Shown here in pieces: positions 33,537 to 42,390 of a stretch of 64,000 bases of DNA. Each line of letters starts with the position of its first letter. Position 1 is the first letter of the stretch. The notes beneath the pieces are model-generated. The model saw nothing but the letters and a program-made list of their open reading frames with translations. It made no database searches and was not told the DNA's origin. Source of the stretch: Streptococcus sp. VT 162 (GTDB lineage Bacteria > Bacillota > Bacilli > Lactobacillales > Streptococcaceae). The stretch covers positions 186,001 to 250,000 of the forward strand of contig CP007628.2 of assembly GCA_000688775.2 (NCBI GenBank). The letters run 5' to 3'. The position numbers and the translations under genes were made by a program.

Positions 33537-33833
33537 ATGAAAATAATCGTTGATAGAGTGTCTATCTGTATGGGGGATGATGTTCTGCCTCACAAGGTAG
33601 AACTTGAAGTTCCTGAGGACATGACAGTAGAGGAATTTTGTGATTTTCTTCAAAAGGACAGATATTTGCCTAGATTGGATACAGAGTGGCTTCTCCGACA
33701 TGGTGGGCAGACAATAACAAGCTATCATACAGAAACAAAAGAACTGACGAATCCCAATATCTATTTAAAAGACCTGATTCATCAGAGTTCTAGAGGAAAT
33801 GAATTTGTTTGGATATATCGCCGTTCCTATTAG
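33537..33833 (+). CDS. Small protein of unknown function, possibly ubiquitin-like fold
   Basis: A 98-residue soluble protein with no recognised family. The order of predicted elements is strand (KIIVDRVSICMG), strand (HKVELEVPEDM), helix (TVEEFCDFLQKD) and more strands (TEWLLRHGGQTITSY; FVWIYRR). That resembles a ubiquitin-like beta-grasp fold, as in the small EsaB/YukD proteins, but sequence alone cannot prove it. A weak ribosome-binding site (GATCAAGAG) suggests translation is coupled to the larger gene 8 bases upstream. Confidence 0.6.
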   Translation: MKIIVDRVSICMGDDVLPHKVELEVPEDMTVEEFCDFLQKDRYLPRLDTEWLLRHGGQTITSYHTETKELTNPNIYLKDLIHQSSRGNEFVWIYRRSY

Positions 33834-33897
33834 AAAAGAGAATAAATGATTTTCTTAAAAGATAATGAATGAAAATTAGAACAATATGCATTGATTT

Positions 33898-33978
33898 TTT
33901 GACAACAAGAGGCGATCTAAACAGTTGGCCCTGTTTGGGGTGACTTTGACGGAAGGTAAAGCCTTCATAAAATGGTGA
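33898..33978 (+). pseudogene. Possible remnant of an rnmV 3' end
   Basis: A short open stretch reads RSKQLALFGVTLTEGKA before a TGA. It resembles the RnmV ending at about 30955-31010 (KQLLKRLELFGITLAEV). Over the 25 bases around this match most positions agree and the differences are transitions. It lies at the far side of the accessory block from rnmV itself. This is what would remain if the block had been inserted at the 3' end of a slightly diverged rnmV. It is too short to be certain. Confidence 0.35.
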
Positions 33979-33989
33979 AAGGAAACGAT

Positions 33990-34808
33990 ATGGCAAATAG
34001 AAGCTATATTTATTTAAAAAACGGGAAAGATGTACGTATTTTAACGGAGGGAGTTTACACTATTCCTTATTTTTGGCAATTATTTTGGGATGAAAAAGAT
34101 GTGCGAATGCCTAATATTCTATGGAAAAAATTTAATATCTTACTTCCTATTGAAAAATTCCAGAAAAAGGCCACCCAAAATCGCTCCTTTTTAGAACAGA
34201 ACGCTCCTCAGACCTTGCAACTATATGATGATTTTGTTCGCTATATTCTTGCAAATGTCAAAGCAGGTGACATGCTAGGATTTGATGTTTTAGAAGTTGC
34301 TGATATGGATGGATTGACTACAGCTTCGCGTAAGCTTATAAAAAATATCCGAGCCATTCAGGAAAATCAACCCCAAGAATTGGATTTTTCTTTAACAGAA
34401 AAGAACGTAATTTGGTCTGCTATGGGATTTCCTGATTATTATGCCTCAAAATTATTGCCAGAAGATAATATTCTAGACTCGGTTGCATACCAAGATGAAT
34501 TGAAGAAAATGCAAGGCCCAAAAGATAAGCAAGAACAAGAGCAAGAAGAAAAACAAGCACAAGGTCAAGAAGAGAATCAAAAGCAAGAGCAATATCAAGA
34601 AGAGAATCAAAAGCAAGAGCAATATCAAGAAGACGAGCAAGCGCAAGGCCAAGAAAATGAGCAAGCACCACGCAAAGAAGATGAGCAAGTGCTTAATGAG
34701 AACGGTGCCGAATCTAAAGATGACGAGTACCATATTCCTTTGAGATTTTGGTTTCTCTTGGTGTTGGTAATTGTTTGGGTTTATAGATTGTTTTTAGCTA
34801 ACAAATAG
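33990..34808 (+). CDS. Tail-anchored protein with a Gln/Glu-rich repeat
   Basis: A 272-residue protein in three parts. The N-terminal globular domain (1 to ~165) begins MANRSYIYLKNGKDV and contains many aromatic residues. Residues ~170-240 are a low-complexity Gln/Glu/Lys tract based on QEENQKQEQY, with two identical 30-bp units. The C-terminus has one membrane helix (FWFLLVLVIVWVYRLFL) and ends ANK. There is no signal peptide, so it should be tail-anchored with its domain in the cytoplasm. The start at 33990 has AAAGGAAA upstream; the frame extends six codons further. I do not recognise the N-terminal family. It is the last gene of the accessory block, 12 bases before rsmA. Confidence 0.7.
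   Translation: MANRSYIYLKNGKDVRILTEGVYTIPYFWQLFWDEKDVRMPNILWKKFNILLPIEKFQKKATQNRSFLEQNAPQTLQLYDDFVRYILANVKAGDMLGFDVLEVADMDGLTTASRKLIKNIRAIQENQPQELDFSLTEKNVIWSAMGFPDYYASKLLPEDNILDSVAYQDELKKMQGPKDKQEQEQEEKQAQGQEENQKQEQYQEENQKQEQYQEDEQAQGQENEQAPRKEDEQVLNENGAESKDDEYHIPLRFWFLLVLVIVWVYRLFLANK
34566..34655 (+). repeat. 30-bp tandem repeats in the Gln/Glu tract
   Basis: 34566-34595 and 34596-34625 are identical, and 34626-34655 is a diverged third unit. The repeats are in frame and likely to vary in number between strains. Confidence 0.9.
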
Positions 34809-34820
34809 AAAAGAGAATAG

Positions 34821-35693
34821 ATGAGAATTGCAGATTATAGCGTGACCAAGGCAGTGCTGGAGCGTCACGGTTTTACCTTTAAAAAGTCCTTCGGGCAAAA
34901 TTTCTTGACGGATACCAATATTCTTCAAAAAATTGTGGATACAGCTGAAATTGATGACCAGGTCAATGTTATCGAAATTGGGCCAGGGATTGGTGCTTTG
35001 ACGGAGTTTCTAGCTGAGCGTGCAGCTCAAGTCATGGCCTTTGAGATCGACCACCGTTTGGTACCGATTTTGGCAGATACTCTTCGTGATTTTGACAATG
35101 TAACAGTGGTTAACGAGGACATTCTCAAAGTGGATTTGGCGCAACATATCCAGAATTTCAAAAATCCAGAATTGCCGATTAAGGTAGTAGCCAACTTGCC
35201 CTACTATATCACAACGCCTATTCTCATGCACTTGATCGAAAGTGGCATTCCTTTTAGTGAGTTTGTCGTCATGATGCAAAAAGAAGTGGCGGACCGTATC
35301 TCAGCACAGCCAAATACTAAGGCTTATGGTAGTTTGTCGATTGCTGTGCAGTATTATATGACAGCTAAGGTTGCCTTCATCGTGCCTCGTACGGTCTTTG
35401 TGCCAGCCCCAAACGTGGACTCAGCCATTTTAAAAATGGTGCGCCGTCCAGAGCCTGCTGTAGCAGTAAAAGATGAGAACTTCTTCTTTAAGGTTTCCAA
35501 GGCTAGCTTCACTCATCGTCGCAAGACCTTGTGGAATAACTTGACAGGCTATTTTGGAAAGACTGAGGAAGTCAAGGATAAGCTGACCAAGGCTTTGGAT
35601 CAGGCGGGCTTGTCACCATCTGTGCGTGGGGAAGCACTTAGCTTGGAAGAGTTTGCCAGTCTAGCTGATGCGCTTAAAGGACAAGGACTCTAA
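34821..35693 (+). CDS. rsmA: 16S rRNA (A1518/A1519-N6) dimethyltransferase
   Basis: RsmA (KsgA) dimethylates two adenines near the 3' end of 16S rRNA as a late check in small-subunit assembly. The 290-residue protein has the SAM-binding [14 protein letters not shown] near residues 51-64, the catalytic NLPYYITTP near 127-135, and the FGQNFLTD N-terminus of the family. The C-terminal helical RNA-binding domain is complete. Loss of this enzyme gives kasugamycin resistance in other bacteria. It starts a tightly packed series: rsgA begins one base after its stop. Confidence 0.97.
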   Translation: MRIADYSVTKAVLERHGFTFKKSFGQNFLTDTNILQKIVDTAEIDDQVNVIEIGPGIGALTEFLAERAAQVMAFEIDHRLVPILADTLRDFDNVTVVNEDILKVDLAQHIQNFKNPELPIKVVANLPYYITTPILMHLIESGIPFSEFVVMMQKEVADRISAQPNTKAYGSLSIAVQYYMTAKVAFIVPRTVFVPAPNVDSAILKMVRRPEPAVAVKDENFFFKVSKASFTHRRKTLWNNLTGYFGKTEEVKDKLTKALDQAGLSPSVRGEALSLEEFASLADALKGQGL

Positions 35694-35694
35694 G

Positions 35695-36573
35695 ATGCAG
35701 GGACAAATTATTAAAGCCTTGGCAGGATTCTACTATGTAGAGAGTGATGGCCAAGTCTATCAGACACGCGCGCGTGGAAATTTCCGTAAAAAAGGCCACA
35801 CGCCCTATGTTGGGGATTGGGTAGACTTTTCTGCCGAGGAAAATTCAGAAGGTTATATCCTCAAAATTCACGAACGGAAAAACAGTCTGGTTCGTCCACC
35901 CATTGTCAATATTGACCAAGCTGTGGTGATCATGTCCGTCAAGGAACCGGACTTCAACAGCAACTTGTTGGATCGTTTCTTGGTTCTTTTGGAACACAAG
36001 GGCATTCATCCCATCGTCTATATTTCCAAAATGGATTTGCTGGAAGATAGCGAAGAATTAAGTTTTTACCAACAAACCTATGGTGCCATTGGTTATGACT
36101 TTGTGACCAGTAAGGAGGAACTCCTGCCCCTGTTGACAGGGAAAGTGACGGTCTTTATGGGGCAGACTGGTGTTGGAAAATCAACCCTCCTCAATAAAAT
36201 CGCACCAGATCTCAATCTTGAAACAGGAGAAATCTCAGACAGTCTGGGTCGCGGTCGCCATACCACTCGAGCTGTTAGTTTTTACAACCTCAATGGGGGT
36301 AAAATAGCAGACACACCAGGCTTTTCATCGCTGGATTATGAAGTGTCAACGGCTGAAGACCTCAATCAGGCCTTTCCAGAGATTGCCAGTGTCAGTCGAG
36401 ACTGCAAGTTCCGTACTTGTACCCATACCCATGAGCCGTCCTGTGCGGTTAAGCCGGCTGTTGAAGAAGGAATCATTGCATCCTTCCGTTTTGATAACTA
36501 CCTGCAATTTCTCAGTGAGATTGAAAATCGCAGAGAAACCTATAAAAAAGTCAGCAAAAAAATTCCAAAATAA
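35695..36573 (+). CDS. rsgA: Ribosome small-subunit-dependent GTPase A
   Basis: RsgA is a circularly permuted GTPase that helps release assembly factors from the 30S subunit. The 292-residue protein has an N-terminal OB fold (1-65), then the permuted order: SKMDLL (G4), GQTGVGKST (G1), DTPGFSS (G3). The C-terminal zinc-binding motif C-x5-C-x-H-x5-C is seen in [16 protein letters not shown]. The start at 35695 follows the rsmA stop at a distance of one base; an upstream in-frame ATG at 35668 lies inside rsmA. It is followed closely by rpe. Confidence 0.96.
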   Translation: MQGQIIKALAGFYYVESDGQVYQTRARGNFRKKGHTPYVGDWVDFSAEENSEGYILKIHERKNSLVRPPIVNIDQAVVIMSVKEPDFNSNLLDRFLVLLEHKGIHPIVYISKMDLLEDSEELSFYQQTYGAIGYDFVTSKEELLPLLTGKVTVFMGQTGVGKSTLLNKIAPDLNLETGEISDSLGRGRHTTRAVSFYNLNGGKIADTPGFSSLDYEVSTAEDLNQAFPEIASVSRDCKFRTCTHTHEPSCAVKPAVEEGIIASFRFDNYLQFLSEIENRRETYKKVSKKIPK

Positions 36574-36583
36574 GGAGAAACCT

Positions 36584-37240
36584 ATGTCTCAATACAAGAT
36601 TGCTCCGTCAATTCTGGCAGCAGATTATGCCAACTTTGAACGTGAAATCAAACGCCTAGAAGCAACTGGTGCAGAATATGCCCATATCGATATCATGGAT
36701 GGTCATTTTGTACCGCAAATCAGTTTTGGTGCAGGTGTGGTTGAAGCTCTTCGTCCACATAGTAAGATGGTCTTTGACTGCCACTTGATGGTAGCTAATC
36801 CTGAGCATCATCTAGAAGATTTTGCGCGTGCAGGAGCGGATATCATCAGTATCCATGTAGAAGCAACGCCTCATATCCATGGCGCCCTCCAAAAAATTCG
36901 CTCTCTCGGTGTTAAACCTTCGGTTGTTATCAATCCTGGGACACCTATCGAGGCGATCAAGCACGTCCTTCACCTAGTTGACCAAGTCTTAGTCATGACA
37001 GTGAACCCTGGATTTGGCGGTCAAGCCTTTCTGCCTGAAACCATGGACAAGGTTCGTGAGTTGGTTTCCCTTCGTGAGGAAAAAGGCTTGGACTTTGAGA
37101 TTGAAGTCGATGGCGGTATTGATGACCAGACCATTGCTCAAGCCAAAGAAGCTGGTGCAACAGTTTTTGTAGCGGGATCTTATGTCTTTAAGGGAGATGT
37201 CAATGAACGAGTGCAAACTCTCAGAAAACAACTGGACTAG
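36584..37240 (+). CDS. rpe: Ribulose-phosphate 3-epimerase
   Basis: Rpe interconverts ribulose 5-phosphate and xylulose 5-phosphate in the pentose phosphate pathway. The 218-residue TIM barrel begins IAPSILAADYANFE and has the metal ligands and catalytic residues in HIDIMDGHFVPQISFG, DCHLMV, VNPGFGGQ and EVDGGID. A GGAG site overlapping the rsgA stop fixes the start at 36584. The open frame upstream of this point is only an overlap with rsgA. Its 3' end overlaps thiN by 38 bases. Confidence 0.97.
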   Translation: MSQYKIAPSILAADYANFEREIKRLEATGAEYAHIDIMDGHFVPQISFGAGVVEALRPHSKMVFDCHLMVANPEHHLEDFARAGADIISIHVEATPHIHGALQKIRSLGVKPSVVINPGTPIEAIKHVLHLVDQVLVMTVNPGFGGQAFLPETMDKVRELVSLREEKGLDFEIEVDGGIDDQTIAQAKEAGATVFVAGSYVFKGDVNERVQTLRKQLD

Positions 37241-37865
37241 GGTTGCTGTTTTTGCCGGCGGAGATCGCGGTCATTATCGGACGGATTTTGATTGCTTTGT
37301 CGGTGTGGATCGCGGTTCGCTCTGGGTCTTGGAAGAAGATCTGCCTCTGGCTCTAGCAGTTGGGGATTTTGATTCGGTGACTGCAGACGAACGTCAGTTG
37401 ATTCATGCACGTGCCCAGCACTTTGTTCAAGCCCAGCCAGAAAAGGATGATACGGATCTGGAACTAGCACTTTTAACGATTTTTGAAAAAAATCCTCAAG
37501 GCCAAGTGACCATTTTTGGGGCTTTGGGTGGTCGTATTGATCATATGCTGGCTAATGTCTTTCTGCCTAGCAATCCCAAGTTGGCACCCTATATGCGCCA
37601 GATAGCGATTGAGGATGGGCAAAACTTGATTGCCTATTGTCCAGAAGGAACCAGTCAGCTAGAGCCCCGTTCAGACTACGATTATCTAGCCTTTATGCCA
37701 GTTCGGGATAGTCAGTTGACCATTATCGGAGCCAAGTACGAGTTGACAGAGGAAAATTTTTTCTTTAAAAAAGTGTACGCTTCTAACGAATATATAGATA
37801 GGGAAGTTTCGGTGACTTGCCCAGATGGCTATGTCGTCGTGCTACATAGCAAGGACAGGAGGTAG
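37203..37865 (+). CDS. thiN: Thiamine pyrophosphokinase
   Basis: ThiN transfers pyrophosphate from ATP to thiamine to make the cofactor TPP. The 220-residue protein has the family motifs VAVFAGGDRG, FVGVDRGSLW, LAVGDFDSV, KDDTDLELAL and GALGGRIDHMLAN. I chose the ATG at 37203, six bases after AGGGAG, from three in-frame ATGs (37182, 37197 and 37203); all lie inside the end of rpe, so translation is coupled. Some related proteins lack the ~10 extra N-terminal residues seen here. It abuts rmuC. Confidence 0.93.
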   Translation: MNECKLSENNWTRVAVFAGGDRGHYRTDFDCFVGVDRGSLWVLEEDLPLALAVGDFDSVTADERQLIHARAQHFVQAQPEKDDTDLELALLTIFEKNPQGQVTIFGALGGRIDHMLANVFLPSNPKLAPYMRQIAIEDGQNLIAYCPEGTSQLEPRSDYDYLAFMPVRDSQLTIIGAKYELTEENFFFKKVYASNEYIDREVSVTCPDGYVVVLHSKDRR

Positions 37866-37866
37866 G

Positions 37867-39123
37867 ATGGAGACTGTATTATTACTATTATTAATTGCCA
37901 ACCTAGCTGGACTCTTTCTCATTTGGCAAAGGCAGGATAAGCAAGACAAATACCTAGCCAAGAGTTTGGAGGATCAAGCAGACAATCTTTCAGATCAACT
38001 GGATTACCGCTTTGAACAAGCCAGACAAGCCAGTCAGCTGGATCAAAAAGATTTGGAAGTGGCTGTCAGTGACCGCTTGCAGGAGGTGCGAATGGAGTTG
38101 CACCAAGGCTTGACTCAAGTTAGACAGGAGATGAACGAGAATCTCCTTCAAACCAGAGACAAGACTGACCAACGTCTCCAGGCCCTGCAGGAATCAAATG
38201 AGCAACGTTTGGAACAAATGCGCCAGACGGTCGAGGAAAAGCTAGAGAAGACCTTGCAGACGCGCTTGCAGGCTTCCTTCGAGACAGTTTCCAAGCAACT
38301 GGAGTCTGTCAATCGTGGTCTTGGAGAGATGCAGACAGTTGCCCGCGACGTCGGTGCCCTCAACAAGGTTCTCTCTGGAACCAAGACGCGAGGGATTCTG
38401 GGTGAATTGCAACTGGGGCAAATCATCGAAGACATCATGACCCCTGCCCAGTACGAACGAGAATTTGCAACGGTTGAGAACTCCAGTGAACGAGTAGAGT
38501 ATGCCATCAAGTTACCTGGCCAAGGCGATCAAGAATATGTCTACTTACCGATTGACTCCAAGTTTCCACTGGCAGATTATTACCGCTTAGAAGAAGCTTA
38601 TGAAGCAGGCGATAAGGACGAGATTGAACGTTGTCGCAAGTCACTCCTAGCCAGTGTTAAGCGATTTGCCAAGGATATCAAGAGCAAGTATCTGGCGCCG
38701 CCTCGAACGACCAATTTTGGAGTCTTGTTTGTTCCAACAGAAGGACTTTACTCAGAAATCGTCCGCAATCCTGTCTTCTTTGATGATTTGAGACGGGAGG
38801 AGCAGATTATTGTTGCTGGTCCAAGTACCCTATCAGCCCTGCTTAACTCTCTATCAGTTGGCTTCAAGACTCTCAATATCCAAAAGAGTGCCGACCATAT
38901 CAGCAAGACTCTTGCCAGCGTCAAGACCGAGTTTGGCAAGTTCGGAGGCATTCTGGTCAAGGCACAAAAGCATCTCCAACATGCCTCTGGCAATATTGAT
39001 GAATTATTAAACCGTCGTACCACAGCTATCGAGCGGACGCTCCGTCACATTGAGTTATCAGAAGGTGAGCCTGCGCTTGATCTACTCCATTTCCAAGAAG
39101 ATGAGGAAGAATATGAAGATTAG
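37867..39123 (+). CDS. rmuC: RmuC family protein
   Basis: RmuC proteins limit rearrangements at inverted repeats and have a restriction-endonuclease-like core. The 418-residue protein has one N-terminal membrane helix (residues 3-19). A long coiled coil rich in Gln, Glu and Arg follows (about 25-160). The conserved domain carries TRGILGELQLGQII, YLPIDSKFPLADYYRL and FGVLFVPTEGLYSE. The start at 37867 follows AGGAGGT and overlaps the thiN end. It shares 11 bases with the next gene. The biochemical activity is not well established for the family. Confidence 0.92.
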   Translation: METVLLLLLIANLAGLFLIWQRQDKQDKYLAKSLEDQADNLSDQLDYRFEQARQASQLDQKDLEVAVSDRLQEVRMELHQGLTQVRQEMNENLLQTRDKTDQRLQALQESNEQRLEQMRQTVEEKLEKTLQTRLQASFETVSKQLESVNRGLGEMQTVARDVGALNKVLSGTKTRGILGELQLGQIIEDIMTPAQYEREFATVENSSERVEYAIKLPGQGDQEYVYLPIDSKFPLADYYRLEEAYEAGDKDEIERCRKSLLASVKRFAKDIKSKYLAPPRTTNFGVLFVPTEGLYSEIVRNPVFFDDLRREEQIIVAGPSTLSALLNSLSVGFKTLNIQKSADHISKTLASVKTEFGKFGGILVKAQKHLQHASGNIDELLNRRTTAIERTLRHIELSEGEPALDLLHFQEDEEEYED

Positions 39124-40054
39124 TCACATGAAAAAAGATGAGCTGTTTGAAGGTTTTTACCTGATTAAGTCAGCTGACCTGAGACAGACGCGTGCTGGGA
39201 AAAATTACCTAGCCTTTACCTTCCAAGACGATAGTGGCGAGATTGAAGGGAAACTCTGGGATGCCCAACCTCATAACGTCGAGGCCTTTACCGCAGGGAA
39301 AGTGGTCCACATGCAGGGACGTCGAGAAGTTTATAACAACACTCCTCAAGTCAATCAAATTACTCTTCGCTTGCCTCAGCCTGGGGAACCCAATGATCCA
39401 GCTGATTTCAAGGTCAAGTCGCCAGTTGATGTCAAGGAAATCCGTGACTACATGTCACAAATGATTTTCAAGATTGAAAATCCTGTCTGGCAGCGTATCG
39501 TTCGTAGTCTCTACACCAAGTATGATAAGGAATTCTACTCCTATCCAGCTGCCAAGACCAACCACCATGCCTTTGAGACGGGTTTGGCCTATCATACAGC
39601 AACCATGGTGCGCTTAGCAGATGCCATTAGCGAGATCTATCCTCAGCTCAATAAGAGCCTCCTCTATGCGGGAATTATGTTGCATGACTTGGCCAAGGTT
39701 ATTGAGTTGACGGGACCAGACCAGACGGAGTACACAGTTCGAGGCAATCTCCTTGGGCATATCGCTCTCATCGATAGTGAAATTACCAAGACCGTCATGG
39801 AACTAGGCATCGATGATACTAGAGAAGAAGTGGTGTTACTGCGCCATGTCATCCTCAGTCATCATGGCTTGCTAGAGTATGGAAGTCCAGTCCGTCCACG
39901 CATTATGGAAGCAGAGATTATCCATATGATTGACAATCTAGATGCCAGCATGATGATGATGTCAACAGCTCTAGCTTTGGTGGACAAAGGAGAGATGACC
40001 AATAAAATCTTTGCTATGGACAATCGTTCCTTCTATAAACCAGATTTAGATTAA
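39113..40054 (+). CDS. yhaM: 3'-5' exoribonuclease YhaM (OB-fold plus HD domain)
   Basis: YhaM trims RNA 3' ends; in streptococci it shortens many transcripts just after their terminators. The 313-residue protein has an OB-fold RNA-binding domain (KNYLAFTFQDDSGEIEGKLWD near 28-48, read in two parts) and a C-terminal HD metal-dependent domain. The HD domain shows HHAFETGLAYHT, MLHDLAKV and RHVILSHHG. The start at 39113 has AGGAAG upstream and lies within rmuC; a second ATG at 39128 is possible. The pneumococcal version has been called Cbf1. A terminator follows at 40064. Confidence 0.94.
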   Translation: MKISHMKKDELFEGFYLIKSADLRQTRAGKNYLAFTFQDDSGEIEGKLWDAQPHNVEAFTAGKVVHMQGRREVYNNTPQVNQITLRLPQPGEPNDPADFKVKSPVDVKEIRDYMSQMIFKIENPVWQRIVRSLYTKYDKEFYSYPAAKTNHHAFETGLAYHTATMVRLADAISEIYPQLNKSLLYAGIMLHDLAKVIELTGPDQTEYTVRGNLLGHIALIDSEITKTVMELGIDDTREEVVLLRHVILSHHGLLEYGSPVRPRIMEAEIIHMIDNLDASMMMMSTALALVDKGEMTNKIFAMDNRSFYKPDLD

Positions 40055-40063
40055 TAATTTAAG

Positions 40064-40103
40064 AAAAACGAGCATTTTTTACGCAATAATGTTCGTTTTT
40101 TTA
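40064..40103 (+). terminator. Terminator after yhaM
   Basis: AAAAACGAGCATT and AATGTTCGTTTTT form a 13-bp stem with one wobble, then more T. Confidence 0.88.
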
Positions 40104-40158
40104 TGTGAATATGGTATAATGGATAAAATATCAAAATTAAATGGAATGGTAAATAAAA

Positions 40159-40986
40159 ATGAAATTAAGAAGAAGTGATCGGATGGTTGTCATTTCCAAC
40201 TATTTGATTAATAATCCATACAAACTAACCAGTCTCAATACCTTTGCAGAAAAGTACGAATCTGCTAAATCATCGATTTCAGAGGACATCGTGATTATCA
40301 AGCGTGCCTTTGAGGAAATCGAAATCGGTCATATTCAGACTGTGACGGGAGCAGGTGGTGGCGTTATCTTTACACCATCAATCTCGAGTCATGAAGCCAA
40401 AGAAATGATCGCAGACTTGCGTGACAAACTTTCAGAAAGCGACCGTATCTTGCCAGGTGGCTACATCTACCTGTCTGATTTGCTTAGTACGCCTGCCATT
40501 TTGAAAAATATTGGGCGTATCATTGCCAAGAGCTTTATGGACCAAAAAATCGATGCCGTTATGACAGTAGCAACAAAAGGTGTGCCACTCGCAAATGCAG
40601 TTGCCAATGTCCTCAACGTTCCATTTGTCATTGTGCGTCGTGACTTGAAAATTACCGAAGGTTCAACGGTCAGCGTCAACTATGTTTCAGGTTCCAGCGG
40701 TGACCGTATTGAGAAAATGTTCCTTTCAAAACGCAGCCTCAAGGCAGGCAGTCGTGTCTTGATTGTGGATGACTTCTTGAAAGGCGGCGGAACTGTCAAC
40801 GGGATGATCAGCCTCTTGCGTGAGTTTGATTCAGAGTTGGCTGGTGTCGCAGTTTTTGCAGACAATGCCCAAGAAGAACGTGAAAAGCAGTTCGATTACA
40901 AGTCACTCTTGAAGGTTACCAATATTGATGTTAAGAACCAATCCATCGATGTTGAGATTGGAAATATCTTTGACGAAGACAAATAA
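40159..40986 (+). CDS. purR: Purine operon repressor PurR
   Basis: PurR of Gram-positives is a PRPP-sensing DNA-binding protein unrelated to the LacI-type PurR of E. coli. The 275-residue protein has an N-terminal winged helix (LRRSDRMVVISNYLINNPYKL). A phosphoribosyltransferase-like core follows, with the PRPP loop VLIVDDFLKGGGT near 198-210 and VATKGVPLANAVA. The promoter is TGGTATAAT just upstream, and the leader has only a weak ribosome-binding site (GGAATGG). It is followed by a terminator. Its targets would be purine synthesis genes, none of which lie in this window except possibly the purine permease at 10963. Confidence 0.96.
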   Translation: MKLRRSDRMVVISNYLINNPYKLTSLNTFAEKYESAKSSISEDIVIIKRAFEEIEIGHIQTVTGAGGGVIFTPSISSHEAKEMIADLRDKLSESDRILPGGYIYLSDLLSTPAILKNIGRIIAKSFMDQKIDAVMTVATKGVPLANAVANVLNVPFVIVRRDLKITEGSTVSVNYVSGSSGDRIEKMFLSKRSLKAGSRVLIVDDFLKGGGTVNGMISLLREFDSELAGVAVFADNAQEEREKQFDYKSLLKVTNIDVKNQSIDVEIGNIFDEDK

Positions 40987-40997
40987 GAGATAGAACT

Positions 40998-41030
40998 AAA
41001 GGTTGGAACGATTGTCCCAGCCTTTCTTTG
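40998..41030 (+). terminator. Terminator after purR
   Basis: AAAGGTTGG (40998-41006) and CCAGCCTTT (41017-41025) with a following T-rich run. Confidence 0.8.
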
Positions 41031-41052
41031 CAAACAGAATAGAAGGATGCTT

Positions 41053-42309
41053 ATGAAAACACCATTTATCAGCCGTGAAGATTTAGAAACAATTGTTGCA
41101 GAGTTCCCGACTCCCTTTCATTTGTATGATGAGAAGGGGATTCGTGAAAAAGCAAGAGCCGTCAACCAGGCCTTTTCTTGGAATAAGGGATTCAAAGAAT
41201 ATTTTGCCGTCAAGGCCACTCCAACCCCAGCCATCTTGAAAATCCTCCAAGAGGAAGGTTGTGGTGTGGACTGTTCTAGTTACGTGGAGCTCTTGATGAG
41301 CCATAAACTGGATTTCCCCGGTTCTGAAATCATGTTCTCTTCTAACAACACGCCTGACAAGGAATATGCCTATGCGCGTGAATTGGGCGCAACTATTAAC
41401 TTGGATGCCTTTGAAGATATTGAACATCTGGAGCGAGCGGCAGGCATTCCAGAAATTATCTCTTGTCGTTACAATCCTGGAGGCGTTTTTGAGCTAGGAA
41501 CAGACATCATGGACAATCCTGGGGAGGCCAAGTTTGGGATGACCAAGGACCAGCTTTTTGAAGCCTTTGCTATTTTGAAGGAAAAAGGAGCCAAGACTTT
41601 TGGGATTCACTCTTTCCTAGCATCCAATACTGTCACCCATCTCTACTACCCAGAGTTGGCGCGTCAGCTTTTTGAATTAGCCGTTGAAATCAAGGAAAAG
41701 TTGGGTATTTCGCTAGACTTTATCAATCTTTCCGGCGGTATTGGTGTCAACTATCGTCCTGAGCAGGAGCCAAATGACATCGCTGTGATTGGTGAAGGGG
41801 TGCGTAAGGTTTATGAGGAAGTTCTTACACCTGCAGGACTTGGTCAGGTTAAGATTTTCACAGAATTAGGCCGCTTTATGTTAGCCCCTCACGGAGCTCT
41901 CGTCACAAGAGTCACTCATAAGAAAAAAACTTACCGTACCTATCTAGGTGTTGATGCATCAGCAGTCAACCTCATGCGCCCAGCCATGTATGGAGCCTAC
42001 CACCATATCACCAATCTGACTCATCCAGATGAACCTGTTGAGGTGGTAGACGTGGTCGGTTCACTCTGTGAAAACAATGATAAATTTGCAGTGAACCGCG
42101 AACTACCTCATACAGAAATCGGTGATTTGCTAGTGATTCATGATACAGGTGCACATGGATTCTCCATGGGTTACCAGTACAATGCCAAACTACGCTCGGC
42201 AGAAATCCTCTATACCGAAGAAGGAAAAGCCCGCCAAATCCGCCGTGCAGAGCGTCCTGAGGACTATTTTGCAACCTTGTATGGTTTTGATTTTGAATCG
42301 GATCAGTAA
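41053..42309 (+). CDS. lysA: Diaminopimelate decarboxylase
   Basis: LysA converts meso-diaminopimelate to lysine, which these cocci use in both protein and peptidoglycan cross-bridges. The 418-residue PLP-dependent fold-III enzyme has the cofactor lysine Lys54 in YFAVKATPTP. HSFLASNT, LSGGIGVNY and ELGRFM follow, then the active-site Cys in GSLCENNDKF. I chose the ATG at 41053 because AAGG lies six bases upstream; the ATG at 41047 would abut it. It stands alone, separated from other lysine genes. Other PLP decarboxylases of this fold (ornithine/arginine) are less likely given the motif set. Confidence 0.88.
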   Translation: MKTPFISREDLETIVAEFPTPFHLYDEKGIREKARAVNQAFSWNKGFKEYFAVKATPTPAILKILQEEGCGVDCSSYVELLMSHKLDFPGSEIMFSSNNTPDKEYAYARELGATINLDAFEDIEHLERAAGIPEIISCRYNPGGVFELGTDIMDNPGEAKFGMTKDQLFEAFAILKEKGAKTFGIHSFLASNTVTHLYYPELARQLFELAVEIKEKLGISLDFINLSGGIGVNYRPEQEPNDIAVIGEGVRKVYEEVLTPAGLGQVKIFTELGRFMLAPHGALVTRVTHKKKTYRTYLGVDASAVNLMRPAMYGAYHHITNLTHPDEPVEVVDVVGSLCENNDKFAVNRELPHTEIGDLLVIHDTGAHGFSMGYQYNAKLRSAEILYTEEGKARQIRRAERPEDYFATLYGFDFESDQ

Positions 42310-42390
42310 AAGAAATTGAAAATGAAAGTGAAAAACAGATTGCTTTCTAAAAAATAGACAAAAAAACCTTGTTTTTCACCTTACTCGTGA

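Noticed and set aside
34566..34655. 30-bp repeats as a CRISPR array
   Set aside because: No spacers; repeats lie in a coding frame and encode a Gln/Glu tract.
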